Source: Dermacentor variabilis (lineage: Eukaryota; Arthropoda; Arachnida; Ixodida; Ixodidae). From it: 64,000 nucleotides of DNA. Each line of letters starts with the position of its first letter. Position 1 is the first letter of the stretch. Below are positions 1 to 11,871 of the stretch, piece after piece. The position numbers were made by a program, and so were the translations under genes. Below the pieces are notes generated by a model. The model was not told the DNA's origin. It made no database searches and saw nothing but the letters and a program-made list of their open reading frames with translations. Location of the stretch: NCBI RefSeq assembly GCF_050947875.1, contig NC_134568.1, positions 262,798,115-262,862,114 on the forward strand, given 5' to 3'.

Positions 1-480
1 TGATTCCGTTTCAAATAACCTATTCACCTACGTATACCAGTGGCGCCAATCAGCGATGTGGCGACAGCTGCGGGCCATCGATCATGCGCGGCTCGTTCCG
101 TGGCGAGCGGCACCGCTATCACTTCCTCTACACAGCCCAGCGCGTTAGTTGCACCTCTCGAAACACTTGCCGTCCCCGGCTCATAAAACTTGTAGTGGGC
201 AGTTTAGCTGTGCCGGGCGCCTCTCGAAGATAAGAAGATCGCATCGCTGAATGGAGCACTGCGAGGACACCAATGATTCTGATTGTTGCGTCAGTTCCTT
301 AGCTTAGCCCATTTTCTTCTTTTTTTATCACTAGTTAACTAAACGTAACCTAGATCAACCAAACCAGTACAGATGAAATGCGTCAGTCGCTTGAATGCAG
401 GCCACCTCGTCTACTATGAAATTAATCGCTCTCTTGTAACTGTAGAGCGCTCCAAATCGTACAACGATGTAGAGAAGAGA
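1..480. other. Intergenic, nothing recognised
   Basis: No open frame of coding character and no recognisable repeat on either strand. It leads directly into the purine-rich 3' tail of the LINE that starts near 481. Confidence 0.5.
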
Positions 481-1760
481 GAGAGATAAAGAGGAAAGGC
501 AGGGAGGTTAACGAGATATCACTCTCCGGTTTGCTACACTACAGTGGGGATGGGAGATAGGGGTTAGAAAGAGGACAGAGAGGAAAACGTTGAACAAGAA
601 GACGCACACACGGAAGCACACACACACACAAAAGGCGTTCCAGTTAAAGACGTTCACAAAGGCCGGTAGATCACAAGAAGCACAATAGCGCTTGCACGGC
701 CTTCTGTGACGGTAGGTCCTTTCGATGGTGTAAAATTCTTTTTTCCGATAGCGGTTGGTCGTCCAGGTGGTCAAGTTCGTGGCGAAGGCATTCCCTGTGT
801 GGACTGTACTGGGGCAGTTGCACAAAATATGTTTAATCGATTCTTCATGGCCGCAGTGGTCACAGGTTGGGGTGTCGGTCATCTCTATGTGGAATGCATA
901 GGCTTCGGTAAAGGCAACGCCCAACCACAGTCGATATAAAAGCCTGGCGTCTCCACGGCGAAGCTGTGACGGTGCTCGAATACTTAATGTGGGATCAAGT
1001 GAGTACAATCGCGTATTTCTTAAATGTGGCTCATTCCATTGCGACGCGGTGCACTGCCGAGCAAGTATAGGCGGAGCTTCCGTGCTGCGTCAGTTCTAGA
1101 AAGTGGAATGGGGACGTGGTGCTCCTCAGTATGGGTTGAGCGGGCAGCTTGATCTGCCCGTTCATTGCCGATAATACCGGAGTGACTCGGAAGCCACTGG
1201 GAGGTTATTTCATGGCCTGCATCACTTATACGGTGTAACGTATCTGTAATATGAAATAGTAGTTGTTCGTGCGGTCCGCGTCGTAAAGGTTACAGTAGAG
1301 ATTGCAGTGCCGCCTTCGAATCGCAGAATACCGTCCACTTGTGTGGCGGTTCATCACCAATGTGATGAAGAGGAATAAAGAGCGCTGCGAGCTCTGCTGC
1401 CGTCGATGTTGTCGCGTGGGTCGTCTTAAATTTGATTGTTGTAGCTTTCGCTGGTATGACGATTGCCGCCGCGGAGCTGTTTGGAAGGACGGATCCATCA
1501 GTGTAAATATGCGTAGAGTCACGGTAGTTCTCGTACAAATATAGTAGCGTGAGCTGTTTAAGGGCTGGGGATGATATATCAGCTTTTTTCGAGATGCCAG
1601 GTATTGTGAAGTTAATTTTTGGCTGAGCGAGGCACCATGGAGGAATCGGAGGTCTCGCAGCCGGAGTGAAACAAGCTGGCAATGATTCATGTAAGTTGTA
1701 CTGCTGCTACTATAGCCCGTGTATGATCATCGGAAAGGGAATTAGTCGCTTCTCAGAGCA
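481..1760 (-). mobile_element. 5'-truncated I-superfamily LINE, 3' third
   Basis: This is a minus-strand non-LTR retrotransposon remnant that keeps only the RNase H domain and C-terminal region of ORF2 plus the 3' UTR. RNase H is visible at about 1290-1600 (HIYTDGSVLP, then TSTAAELAAL and FCDSKAALQSLL, carrying Asp, Glu and Asp). The C-terminal Cys/His region lies at about 690-1008 (YRLWLGVAF, then CDHCGHEESIKHILCNC). The 3' end, at the low-coordinate side, shows the purine-rich tail shared with the copies at 3791, 6491, 28705 and 39657. Frame breaks near 1010-1225 show that it is dead. It is 5' truncated near 1760, as is usual for LINEs. No target-site duplication was identified. Confidence 0.85.
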
Positions 1761-2930
1761 TATATTTAGTTATCTTTCGTGTTCGTTGGGATGGTAAAGA
1801 CTCCAGAGCTCAAGCTGAGGGAAAAAAAATACACTCGATTTTGAGACAATGGTCTTTCATCGTGCGGACTCGTGCCACCGCTGATGTAAACATTTGGGTA
1901 GATCAAAACCAGTCGACTAAATTAAGAACAGACAACTACGTTAAAATTTTGACTACATCGAAAACGTGGGGCACGTAAATCCTTCGCGTGCTGCTGTCTT
2001 TCATAGACGTTAACTTCGTTTACTCCTGCCTTCGTGGCAAAGACCGCCTGGCATTTTAGGAAGCAGGACCCGTATTCACGAAGCGCTGTCACGCTAGAAT
2101 TGTTCGTAAAAGAAAATTCCTCTGAATTCTGTTGCTGAGCCTAGCAGCAAAGGCGACTAAGCAATGGCAGAGGTCACTTACGCACGAACGCCTTTGTGAA
2201 TTCCAGGCCCCAGTTTTCAAACTTAAATCGAACTGTTTTTTTTTTCTTTTAGACGCAGCTTGAAGATCGCGGGAACCAAAGAAACACCCTAAAATATTTA
2301 TTCTTTCGCATCCAAAGCTATTGCACATAACTTTCTGTCGTTTCTTTTGCTGTTGTTTCTTTTGCAGCCGAACATACTGCGCGTCTCTGAATGCCTTGTA
2401 AACCTCTACGCGCGGGTCGCGCACGCACGTCAATCGTAACAGCATGACGGCGGAGGCGGTGTGAGCACCATCAATATTCTTAGCGTGTGCCGAAGGTAAT
2501 TAGCAGCTCCAAACGTTTTAGTTATGGGCACCGAATGACAGTGACCGCAACAACGAGCTGTCAGCGGCATCAACGATGCTAAATGCGGCTAAGCTACTGC
2601 GGTCGCTGCGCGGATCATAAAAAAAGAAAAGATAGAAAGAGAGAAGTGATATTGGAAAGAAAAACCTGTTAGAATGGCAACCTCCCCATTCTATATGTCT
2701 ATGACCTCCGTGCCACAATGAAAAGAAGAGAAAAAGATGCCGCGGTTCAACAACAGCCTCCTGTTTCCAACGCGGACACTGCCACCTCCTGGTTCACGTG
2801 CCTCTCTTCTTACCCCCGTCGTCTTACTCGTCGTCTTACTCTTACAAGCTGCCATCTCTAGTCAAACTCTCCCTCCAGTCCTCTCTCTATAGTCAACGAC
2901 ATAAAAATAAAAGCACTCTAGCCCACCGCT
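1761..2930. other. Intergenic, nothing recognised
   Basis: No supported gene. It holds a short T-rich run near 2236-2252 and mixed-composition DNA. Small open frames here show no domain motifs. Confidence 0.45.
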
Positions 2931-3060
2931 ATCCGTTGTTAACCCCTGAAAGAAGGAGCCGAATTGGCTCCGAAACGTCGGATTTTAATAAATCCACTAT
3001 TTGGTCCGAGACGGAATTAGGTTCTCAATCAATTAGTCCAACCATACAGGTAATTTTGTC
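2931..3060 (+). repeat. Penelope-like element terminal fragment with degenerate hammerhead-type motif
   Basis: A CTGAAAGA box (2946-2953) is followed by a 6-bp stem GGAGCC/GGCTCC (2955-2960 with 2966-2971), then GAAACGTC (2972-2979) and a TTTTAATAAATCC stretch. Penelope-like retroelements are known to carry hammerhead ribozymes in their terminal repeats with CUGANGA, stem II and GAAA. Here the first core box has one extra base, so cleavage activity is unlikely. No Penelope RT or GIY-YIG coding was found nearby, so only a terminal piece survives. The assignment rests on motif order and the AATAAA-rich context. Confidence 0.4.
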
Positions 3061-3785
3061 AAAATGTTTAGCTTCCAGTATATGCCAGTAGCGCGGAAAT
3101 CAGGTTTCGCCCGTGTTAGGGACAAATAAAAGCAGACCGTACTCAACGAAAGCACTGGTTCGAAATCGAACGGCGCTTGCTTCACTCCTGGCAGCTCCGT
3201 TGGGAGGCGACTTCTGAAGCTGCTGGAGCCTTTTAATCAAGACAAGAGGCGCCAGCCGTGAACCACTAGATACCTTCACCAGGGGAGGGAAGCAGCTTCC
3301 GGTCGTTTCTGTTTCTCGTTGAGCCAACTGCACCAACTGTATTTTTCGCGGATTCTTATTTCGAGCGTGGTTCGCTTTTCGGGCTTGTTGGCCTTAGCTG
3401 AAGTCATGAATTATGTAGCTTTCGCCTCAAAAAGCTTATTGTTATTCATCACTCCAGAACAAAGTTAGCAATGTCCCAATTTCATTACATGCGCCTTAGT
3501 TTTATTGCTTGTGAAAGGACATTATGTTTCCTCGTTCTTGTATACCGGTTGCAATAATACTGCCGATCCAGGAAGAAAATGAAGCAAAACAAAAACAAAA
3601 CAACTATTACCGGTCGGATCAAAGCTGTGTTTGACCTGCTTAGAACTTGTCCACATACGGCTCTCGTTTTACAAAATCGCGAATTGGAACTGCCCGACTG
3701 CTTTCAAGCGATGAAGGTACTTTTGTCTGTTTGTGGGCGCGCATACATCTGTGCGCTTATACGTTTTCGCATTGGTTAGTGTCCC
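3061..3785. other. Intergenic, nothing recognised
   Basis: No coding or repeat signature that I can name. It ends at CCTATCT (3784-3790), which may be the left target-site duplication of the LINE starting at 3791. Confidence 0.4.
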
Positions 3786-3986
3786 TATCTAGAGGGAGAG
3801 AAAGAGAGGAAAGGGAGGGAGATTAACCAGACGCGAGTTTCCAGTTTGCTACCCTGCACTGGGGTGGGGTATACATTTATAGGGGCTGTAAAGAAGATAA
3901 AGAGCGAGAGGAGCAAAAAAAAAGGAACGAAAAGGAAAAAAAATAAGAAAATGAAAAGGAAACAGGTAACAGAAAAGGCGTTCCAC

Positions 3987-6480
3987 TCACAGGCGTTCAC
4001 ACAGGCCCGTCGATCTCAAGAAGCGCTGTAGCGCTTGCCCGGCGTTCTGCTGCGATGTCAAGTCGCGTCCATGTTGCAGAATTCTTTCTTCCGACAGAGG
4101 CTGGTCATCCAACTGGTTCAGCACAGCGGAAAGCGATTGTCTCTGCACACTGTACTGCGGGCACTGGCAAAGAACATCACGAATCATTTCCGCGTCGTCG
4201 CAACCACCACATGCTGCGGTGTAGGCCATCCCTATGCGGAACGCGTAGGCATTGGTGAACGCGATGCCCAACCATAGCCTACACAAAAGCGTCGCGTCTC
4301 TTCAGGGAAGTCTTGGTGGAAGTCGCAGGTTTAAGGTTGGATCCAGAGTGTATAGACGGCAGTACATAATATGTGATTCATTCCACTCTGATGCAGCGCA
4401 TTGGCATGCAAGTATGCGGAGCATCCTTGGGGCATCTGTCTATAGACAGCGGGATTGATAGGCAGTTGTCTTCCGCATGAGCTGAACGACCAGCTTGATC
4501 GGCACGTTTATTGCCGATGATGCCACAGTATCACAGTATCTGATTGTTCCTTTATTATATACCACAGTGACTTGGTAGCCATTGAAAAATTATTTCATGT
4601 CATTTCTCAGTCAGGGGGTGTATGGCTTCTGTGATTTCAAATACCAACTGCTCATGCGGACCGCGCCGTAACGGCTGACAATAAACACTGTAGTGCCGTC
4701 TTCGAGTCGCAGAAAATCTACAACGTGTGTGTTGGTTCGTCATTAATAAAGTGTAGTACGACTCGAAGCGCTACGAGTTCTGCTGCCGTCGACGTTGTCA
4801 AGTGAGATGTTTTCAACTTGATAGTGGTGGCTGTTGCTGGAATGACGACAGCCGCGGTAGAGCTCTTCGGCAGGACGGAGCCGTCAGTGTATATGTGGGT
4901 GTAATACCAGTACTTCTCATTTAATAGGAGTAAGGTAAGCCGTTTAAGAGCCGTTGATGACATATCTGCTTTTTTCCAGACGCCAGGTATTGTCAGGTTG
5001 ATCTTTGGTTCAATGAGGCACCAAGGAGGAGTCGAAAGTCTCGCGGCAGGTGTGAAGCAAGATGGCATAGCCTCACGATGTGAGTGTACCGTTCGGCAGA
5101 ACGAAGCACGTGGTCTCTCCGCAGGTAAAGAGGTTAGATGGTCGCAAGGAGTGCGGGCAAGGTGCGTTACATGCATTCTTAGTGCTTCAACTGGGATGTG
5201 GGTCTCAATGAGGGGATATCTGGCGATCGCAATAGCTGCCGCCGTTGACTTGACGCACTTCGAGGAAGACCTAGACAAATCCTGAGCGCCTCAGCCTGAA
5301 CGCTTTGAATAGTACGTAGGCTTGTTTTACTTGCTTTAGTCAATACTGGCAAGTGGTACCGCCAAAACTCGCGAAAAAATACCCTATATAGTTTCAGCAT
5401 AGCGCCTCTGGACATTCCCCAGGTCTTTCCAGCGAAGAACTTGAGAAGGCGGCAGATGCCTGTCAAACGCTTGTTCCTGTAGACTACATAGGGGCTCCAC
5501 GAGATATCTGTTATGGAGCTCCCATCTCTCACGCGTAAATGCCACAAGGGCACATTTATCCGATAAAATCTCAAGGCCTTGATTGCAGAGGTAGAGCAAA
5601 GTTGGAGTGGCAGCTTTTTGGCGCCTTGCGCGCATATGTAAACGTGTCATTCCGGACGCCCAAATGCATATGTGGTCCGCGTATATTGATAATTTAACTT
5701 TGTTTGGAAGGGGATCAAGGAGCCCAATCAGTGTGAGGTTAGACAGCGTAGGGCGCAGTACGCCGCCCTCGGGGCCACCACGGTAGGTGTAATGTATAGG
5801 AGTGTGGCCGCCCTTGGTGCTCACAAAGAAAGATCACATAGAGAAATAGCTTTGTATCCATCTAAACATCCGACCACCGAGGCCTACCTCTTCGAGAGCG
5901 GCGAGGAACGCTTCATGTGCAACGTTGTCGTCCGCCCCGCCCCTTTCACGTCGATAAATAAAGAAGCGCAGATAGGTTTACATCCTTTTTGGTGCTGAAC
6001 GTAGGTAACCAGGTCGACGACATTATCAATCGATAAACGGCCACGTCGGAAGCCTGCCATGTCATCTGGGTAGACGTTGTAGTATTCCAAGTACCACTCC
6101 AGGTGTCCGAAGATCATCCTCTCCATGATTTTGCCCACACAGCTCGCCAATGCAATCGGGCGATACGATGAAAGCTCCAACGGAGACTTGCCACGCTTCA
6201 GTAGCGGAACTACGCGACTAGTCTTCCAGCTTGCAGGAAGTGTGCCAGTTAGCCAGGATTCATTATACATTTCAAACAGAACACTCCTCGTCCGCTCACC
6301 CAGATGACACAGAGCTCAGTAAGAAATTCCGTCAGGTCCTGGTGAAGACGTACGGCTGCACAAAGCTAGCTCCGCCTTGAGTTCATGAATGGAAAATGGT
6401 AGGTCCATGCGGGGGTCACGTGGTGACAGGAAGCTGAAGGATTGTGATAACTTGTTGGAAGCAGTGTGTTGCCCGGATAA
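3987..6480 (-). pseudogene. LINE ORF2, RT-RNase H portion, decayed
   Basis: This is reverse transcriptase followed by RNase H in the split older LINE. RT fingers and palm are seen at 5884-6270 (VVPLLKRGKSPLELSSYRPI, GKIMERM, AGFRRGR). The catalytic box at 5672-5683 reads YADH instead of YADD, so one metal-binding Asp is lost. RNase H is at 4740-4960 (HIYTDGSVLP, TSTAAELVAL). The Cys/His end is at 4000-4286 (CRLWLGIAFTNAYAFRIGM, CGGCDDAEMIRDVLCQC). Several frameshifts separate these blocks (near 5824-5884, 5180-5574 and 4290-4700). The product would not be functional. It is the continuation of the endonuclease part at 11861-13002. Confidence 0.8.
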
Positions 6481-6490
6481 TATGGCACAG
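6480..6490. repeat. Target-site duplication, left copy (inner LINE)
   Basis: ATATGGCACAG lies here immediately before the 3' tail of the inner LINE. The identical 11-mer is at 11861-11871, directly beyond the inner LINE's 5' end. Each copy continues into one half of the same older LINE. Confidence 0.85.
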
Positions 6491-6679
6491 GAAGGAAGGA
6501 AAAAGTGGTGAAGGAAAGGCAGGGAGGTTAACCAGTTTAGCTTAACCGGTTTGCTACCCTACACATGGGAGCGGGATGTGAGGATGAAAGATGGGGAAGG
6601 GAGAGAGAGAGAGCACATAGCAAAGCACACACATCGTCCCTTAGAGTCCATCACTCTTGCATGGTACGTGATATCACTG

Positions 6680-9600
6680 TCACAGCCGCTTGTCCAATCC
6701 CGTCTCTTTCAAAAACCGAAGTAGTCCCTTCGTCGCCTTCAACTGCGATGTCTTCTGTCGGCGGCATGTGAAAATCGTTTCGAGGGACAATGGTCTAGTG
6801 TCAAGGTGCGCTAGAACGGATGCCAGGGACTGTCGCTGAACATTATATCCAGGACAGTTGCGCAGAATGTGTTCCAGCGTCTCCTTGCAAAGACAGGCGT
6901 TGCAGAGAGCGTTGTCGGCCATTCGAATGCGAATTGAGTAAGATTTCGTGAAAGCCACCCCTAGCCATAAGCGATAAAGCAGAATCGCCTCTCTTCGGCG
7001 GAGTCTAGTTGGCATACAGAGATGCATCAAAGAGGGCAGGTGGTATTGACGGTTGCTCCGGTTGGTCCGGCTGTTGGGTGTGTACAATAGAGAGAGCGCG
7101 ATCTCCTGTGCAAGCACTCGGAGTCTGCTAGCTGCGTCGGACCGTGAAAGTGGTATGGCGTTTTCTTGTGCGTCTTCAAAAGCTGCCCGAGCGGCATTAT
7201 CGGCGTCTTTGTTTCCTATGACTCCGCAGTGACTTGGCAGCCACTGAAACGTCACGTGGTGTCCTTTCTCCTGTGATGTATGGAGTAGGCATCTAATATC
7301 GAATACGAGCTGTTCAAATGGCCCGCGACGCAGAGCTGATAGCACAGATTGTAGAGCTGCCTTTGAGTCCATTGTCGAGGTGTCCATTGACCATTGTCGA
7401 GGTGGCTCCCGATTGAAGAAACAAAGTGCAGCGCGAAGAGCAGCTAGTTCCGCAGATGTCGATGTTGTTGGGTGGTCAATCCTAAAGCTGATGGTAATAG
7501 CTCTTGCTGGGACAACCACAGCACAGGACGAACACTGGATCTTTGCGGAACCCTCAGTATAAATATGTACACTGTCCGCATACCTCTCGTGCAGAAGAAG
7601 CAGAGACAGTTGTTTCAGTACAGGTGACGACAGCTCCGACTTTTTTCCCAGATTCCTGGTACACTGAAATGTACTGTGGGGCTGATAAGACACCAGGGGG
7701 TATCGATGGTTTAGATGCAGCGGTGAAGCCCGAGGGAAGTTTGTCGTTGTACGCGACAATAGTTTTAGAGAATGATGCTTGGTACCTGTCTGAAGGTAGT
7801 GTTGCAAGGTGGTGATAGGGGCACGTGCAAAATGTCTGATGTGCGTTCTCAGGGCTTCCACCGTGATGTGAGTTTGCATTGGATGGTCCGAGTAATCGCA
7901 ATAGTTGACGTGCATCTGGGCAAACCAAGGCAAACTCTGAGTGCTTGAGCTTATGCTGCCTGCAGAACACGAATATTTGTCTTGCAAGTGTTGGTCAGTT
8001 CAGCCACACTAAATCTTAAAAAACCGAGAAAGGGAGCTCTGTAAAGTTTCAGCATTGCGCCTACTGATATTACCCACATCTTTCCTGTCAAGTATTTAAA
8101 CAACAGGGAAGTTGCTGTCAGGCACCGTTTCATGTAGTCCACGTGCGGGCTTCAACAGAGGTCTCGCTCAATAATTACGCCAAGAAATCTGTGGGTTCTG
8201 ACATAGGAAAAGGTCGGGCCATTGATTGAGACGACATAAGGCGTCATTGATTTGCGAGTAAATGCCACTAGTGCGCATTTTTCTGGTGATATGCTCAGAC
8301 CTTGTTTACACAACTCGCTCGCTGTCAAAGTTGCCGCTCTTTGAAGCCGCACATGTATCTCAGGACGTGTAACTGCCGAAGTCCAGATACGGATGTCGTC
8401 TGCGTATATTGAAATCTTGATAGTAGTTGACAACTACTCAGCAAGTACAAGAAGAGCGAGGTTGAATAGCGTCGGGCTGAGAGCACCGCGCCGCGTAGTT
8501 GGGCCATCGTCAGTTAACACAAAGAATGATCTTGCAGATAGGTAACTTGCAATCCACAAAAAGACATGACCACCTAGGCCAACCATCGCAAGAGCGTCGA
8601 GAATGGCCTCATGTAATACGTTATCGTATGCACCTATCACATCTAAGAATAAAGCTGCACATAAACGCTTACGGTGCCTTTCGTGCTGGACATATGAAAC
8701 GAGATCAACTACATTGTCGATGGAAGAGCGGTCACGTCGGAAACCAGCCATGGAATTCGGATAAATCTTGTAGTGTTCAAGGTACCATGCCAGGCGGCCA
8801 AGGATCATCCGTTCCATTATCTTTCCTACACAGCTGGCCAGCGCTATTGGGCGGTAAGAGGTGAGCTCTAGTGGGGATTTGCCCTGCTTTAAGAGTGGCA
8901 CCAGGCGGCTTACTTTCAATTCGTCAGGAACATTTCCCTCCTGCCATGAGGAGATGTAAAGACTCAACAATTCTCTCCGTGCGGATTCTCCGAGATAGCA
9001 CAAGGCTCGGTACAATATACCATCTGGACCCGGAAATGATGAGCGCCTGGAGAGAGCTAGTGCCGCTCCGAGTTCCTGCAAAGTAAAAGGAAGGTGTATG
9101 CGGCAATTACGGGAGTGGGGGACGTCACCTCGGGCTGGGGAATCCGGACGAGTCGCTTGGTCTGCGATGCGCACTCAAAAGTCTTCTGTGACATCGATGT
9201 CTTGCCGCCCTTCGAAAAGCGCGAGCGCATTGAACGGAAAACGCCGTTCCGGAAGGCAACGCAGACCTTGCACCGTTTTCCAAATGTGCGACAGTGGCTT
9301 GCGGGGGTATAGTGTCTGGCAAAACGTTGTCCAACGTTCCGACACTAATCTATCCATACGACGCTGAATCTTCCTTTGCATACTCCTTGCTGCCCTAAGG
9401 TCATGGATTGATTTTGTACGCCGATATCGACGTTCCGCCCGGCGACGAAGTGCTCGAAGTCGCTCTAATTCTAAATCGAAGTCATTTCGCGTGGAAGAGA
9501 TCGTCATCATGCGAGTGGGGTTTTGCATCGTATTTTTAATTGTTTGTTCTAATCCAGAGGGTAGGCCCTCGCGGCAGGCATCTTCCATCTCAGATTTGAA

Positions 9601-10340
9601 GTTGGCCCATTGAATCGTCCGAATGGTATTCCGTGGGCCTGATCTAGACGACAAGCCTTTGCTGTTCAGATAGGTGGGAATGTGATCACTCCCATGTGTC
9701 TCAAAGTCTGGAAACCACTTCACACATCTGGCGAGAGAGTTGACGACGAAAGCAAGGTCGAGGCAGCTGCAGTATGTCACGCCTCGAAGAAAGGTGGGGC
9801 TACCATCGTTCAGGAGAGAGAGTAAGGCCATAGTTGTAGGCGATGCTTGCTAATCTTCGTCCTCTTGCATTTGTCCTTGTACTTGCCCATGCTGGATGGT
9901 GTGCATTGAAATCTCCTATAATGACCCATGGTGCGGGACAAACACTCAAGATATCCGCTAATCTTTTTGTATCGAAATTACTGGAAGGCGATATATACAC
10001 GCCTGTAAGAGTAAACAAGAGTTTGTTCTTTTTAACTGTGATGCATATATATTGATTGTCGTCGTGTGGCGTAATTGGTTGCAACACATAGGTGAGTTCA
10101 CGACGAACAAAAACGATTATTTTGCTGCATGCACCATTTGTTGATGACATGATACATTCGCACCCTGACAGTCTCATTGGTTTCTACAAGTTGGACTCAC
10201 AATTGACGATGAGTGGAAACACATTGGTGTACACAAACTGACGAAAATCTGAAATTTGTGATTTTAGCCCTCTGGCGTTCCACTGGATGACGGACGCTGC
10301 CTTGACTCCTTTTCGGAAGGACGGAATATAGGTAGCCATC
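6680..10340 (-). pseudogene. LINE ORF2 polyprotein (EEP-RT-RNase H), broken
   Basis: ORF2 would nick DNA, reverse-transcribe the LINE RNA and degrade the hybrid. The apurinic-type endonuclease is at 9175-10177 (GDFNAHHPAWAS; later the SDHIPT catalytic His motif). RT spans 8152-9174 (FPGPDGILYRAL, YRPIALASCVGKIMERM, AGFRRDRSSIDNVVDLV, and an intact YADD at 8395-8406). RNase H and the C-terminal region are the 435-codon open stretch 6680-7987 (HIYTEGSAK, TSTSAELAALRAAL, FQWLPSHCGVIGNKDADNAA, then CNACLCKETLEHILRNC). The frame is broken near 9800-9831, at an in-frame TGA at 9175-9177, at 8434, near 8143 and near 7970. The likely start is the ATG just after the ORF1 stop near 10340. RNase H downstream of RT supports the I superfamily. 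Confidence 0.82.
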
Positions 10341-10343
10341 TTT

Positions 10344-11653
10344 CTAGTTGAGGGATTCAAGCACTGGGCTTAAGGCGTCCAGCACTTTAAGTGCGCTTCG
10401 AGCAGACGGTGTCCCCATGTCCACTAATATCGCTCGGATGGCCTCCATGTGGGAACGGTGCACCGAGATGACTTGACGGTCGGTTTTAGGTGAATCATCC
10501 ATGGCCGGAGAAGGCTCCGGTGGGGACCCGACCTTCTGAGGTTCCTTAGCAAGGGAGCGGCTCGGAAGCGTAGGCCATTCCTCTAAAGAAAGAGTCTTAT
10601 CTGCTTCCTTCGAGGAAGTGGTGGGCCTTTTCGCAGCGCGACTAACTGGTACCGCAGTGGGGTAGGTACTGTCATTTCGCGCATGCGCCTTCTTCGAAGA
10701 CGTACGATGGTGCCGACGTCGACGCCGACGCCGGGCTACTTCGGCTGCCTCCCTGAGGGCCAAATTGTCGCTGGCCATTTGCTTGAGAACCGCGCTCTCC
10801 CTCTTGATGCGGGGACAGTCTTTGACAGTCTTGATGCGGGGACACCGCAGGTCTGTTCTGCATGAGGTTCAGCACAACGGGGACACAGTAGCGAGTTGGG
10901 ACACACGCCCTTGACGTGTCCTAGCCTGAAAAACTGATGGCATTTAAGCGGCTTCTGGATGAATGGTCGAACCGGATGTCGGAAATGTCCGACTTTAACG
11001 TCGGATGGTATACAATCCACCTTGAAAATTACTTTTACACAGCGCGTATTCCCAAGGCGGGGCCCTTGCGTAATGATCGTGCCCTCGTTTGCCGGCTTGA
11101 TGAGGCTAGGTAAGTCATCATTGGGAACGGCAATATCACTGTCGTAAAATACACCGGCTATGGATGTGTCGTCAATCGGGATAAAGGAGCGCATTTTGAT
11201 TCCGCCTAGCTCCGTGATTTCTTGAAGTTTTCCAAGCGCACTCGCGTTGTACATGTCTATGGCGAGTATATTCTTGCGCGGATATATTCTGATGTCCTTA
11301 ATTTGATCCGGCACCGCACATTCCAGAAAAATGTATGGGGCTTACCTGTTCAGCAACCGTAGGTTGCTTGACGGTTCTTCCGGCATAAAGATGATGACGG
11401 GTGGCCAGCGCGCAGGCCTTGACTTCATAGTCGTTGTACTCGCAGGAGTTGACGGCGCTGTGTTGGTGAGCTTTCTCTTCGCCCTCTTACTCCGGGCGGG
11501 TATGAAGCCGTCGTCGGATGAGTCGTCTTCCGACATAAGAGTATAGCTCGGTGTCCTCGGTGTCACTGGGGGGGGGGTGCAACTCGCTTCCTTGCGGTTG
11601 CCGGCCGTGATGACTTCTGGCAAGGCGGGCCCTTCGGCATGCTCCGCGTCCAT
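10344..11653 (-). pseudogene. LINE ORF1, gag-like zinc-knuckle protein, frameshifted
   Basis: This is the nucleic acid-binding ORF1 partner of the ORF2 above. It begins MDAEHAEGP and has a disordered acidic N-terminus (MSEDDSSDDGFIPARSKRAK). An RNA-binding-like region follows (DIRIYPRKNILAIDM; GHFRHPVRPFIQKPL), then two zinc knuckles near 10860-10960 (CHQFFRLGHVKGVC and CPRCAEPHAEQTC). A basic stretch and a short C-terminal helix (VLDALSPVLESLN) close it. The first knuckle has lost its second Cys (Phe in its place). Three overlapping open segments in different frames (10344-10778, 10736-11314, 11342-11653) show frameshifts. Its stop lies a few bases before the ORF2 ATG. Confidence 0.8.
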
Positions 11654-11731
11654 GACCGAAAGACGGCGAGGCGAGGCACCTCGAAAGGCGAAGATTTCAC
11701 GAAAAATTCACAGAGCACAGAAACAAGTGTT

Positions 11732-11778
11732 CTGGTATGGTATGGTATGGTATGGTATGGTATGGTATGGTATGGTAT
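11732..11778. repeat. (TGGTA)n pentanucleotide microsatellite
   Basis: About nine near-perfect copies sit in the 5' leader of the inner LINE. On the LINE strand this reads (ATACC)n. The LINE tail at 29645-29660 ends with the same pentamer. Confidence 0.9.
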
Positions 11779-11860
11779 TCCTTATGCGATGGCGCACACC
11801 CACTGTGGGGGATTGGCCAAGATTTTGGATGAAATTAGAAGACATTTCGTCTTCTTCTTC

Positions 11861-11871
11861 ATATGGCACAG
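11861..11871. repeat. Target-site duplication, right copy (inner LINE)
   Basis: ATATGGCACAG is identical to 6480-6490. It abuts the 5' end of the inner LINE and falls within the endonuclease-RT linker of the older LINE. Confidence 0.85.

Larger units (their letters stand above)
3791..6490 (-). mobile_element. Older I-type LINE, 3' half (split by inner LINE)
   Basis: This holds the RT C-terminal two-thirds, RNase H, Cys/His end and 3' UTR of an I-superfamily LINE on the minus strand. Its 5' half is at 11861-14415. The two were separated by the insertion occupying 6491-11860. The split falls in the linker between endonuclease and RT, and both edges carry ATATGGCACAG (6480-6490 and 11861-11871). 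The purine-rich 3' tail sits at 3791-3850. A possible outer duplication is CCTATCT at 3784-3790 and 14416-14422, but it is only 7 bp and could be chance. Confidence 0.85.
6491..11860 (-). mobile_element. Full-length I-superfamily LINE inserted in an older copy (5.4 kb)
   Basis: This is a complete minus-strand element: 5' leader (11654-11860), ORF1 (10344-11653), ORF2 with endonuclease, RT, RNase H and Cys/His end (about 6680-10340), and a purine-rich 3' tail (6491-6560). Both ends are defined by an 11-bp target-site duplication. LINEs insert by target-primed reverse transcription at an endonuclease nick, which explains the duplication. The leader includes a (TGGTA)n tract at 11732-11778. Stops and frameshifts in both ORFs mean it is no longer autonomous. 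Confidence 0.88.
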
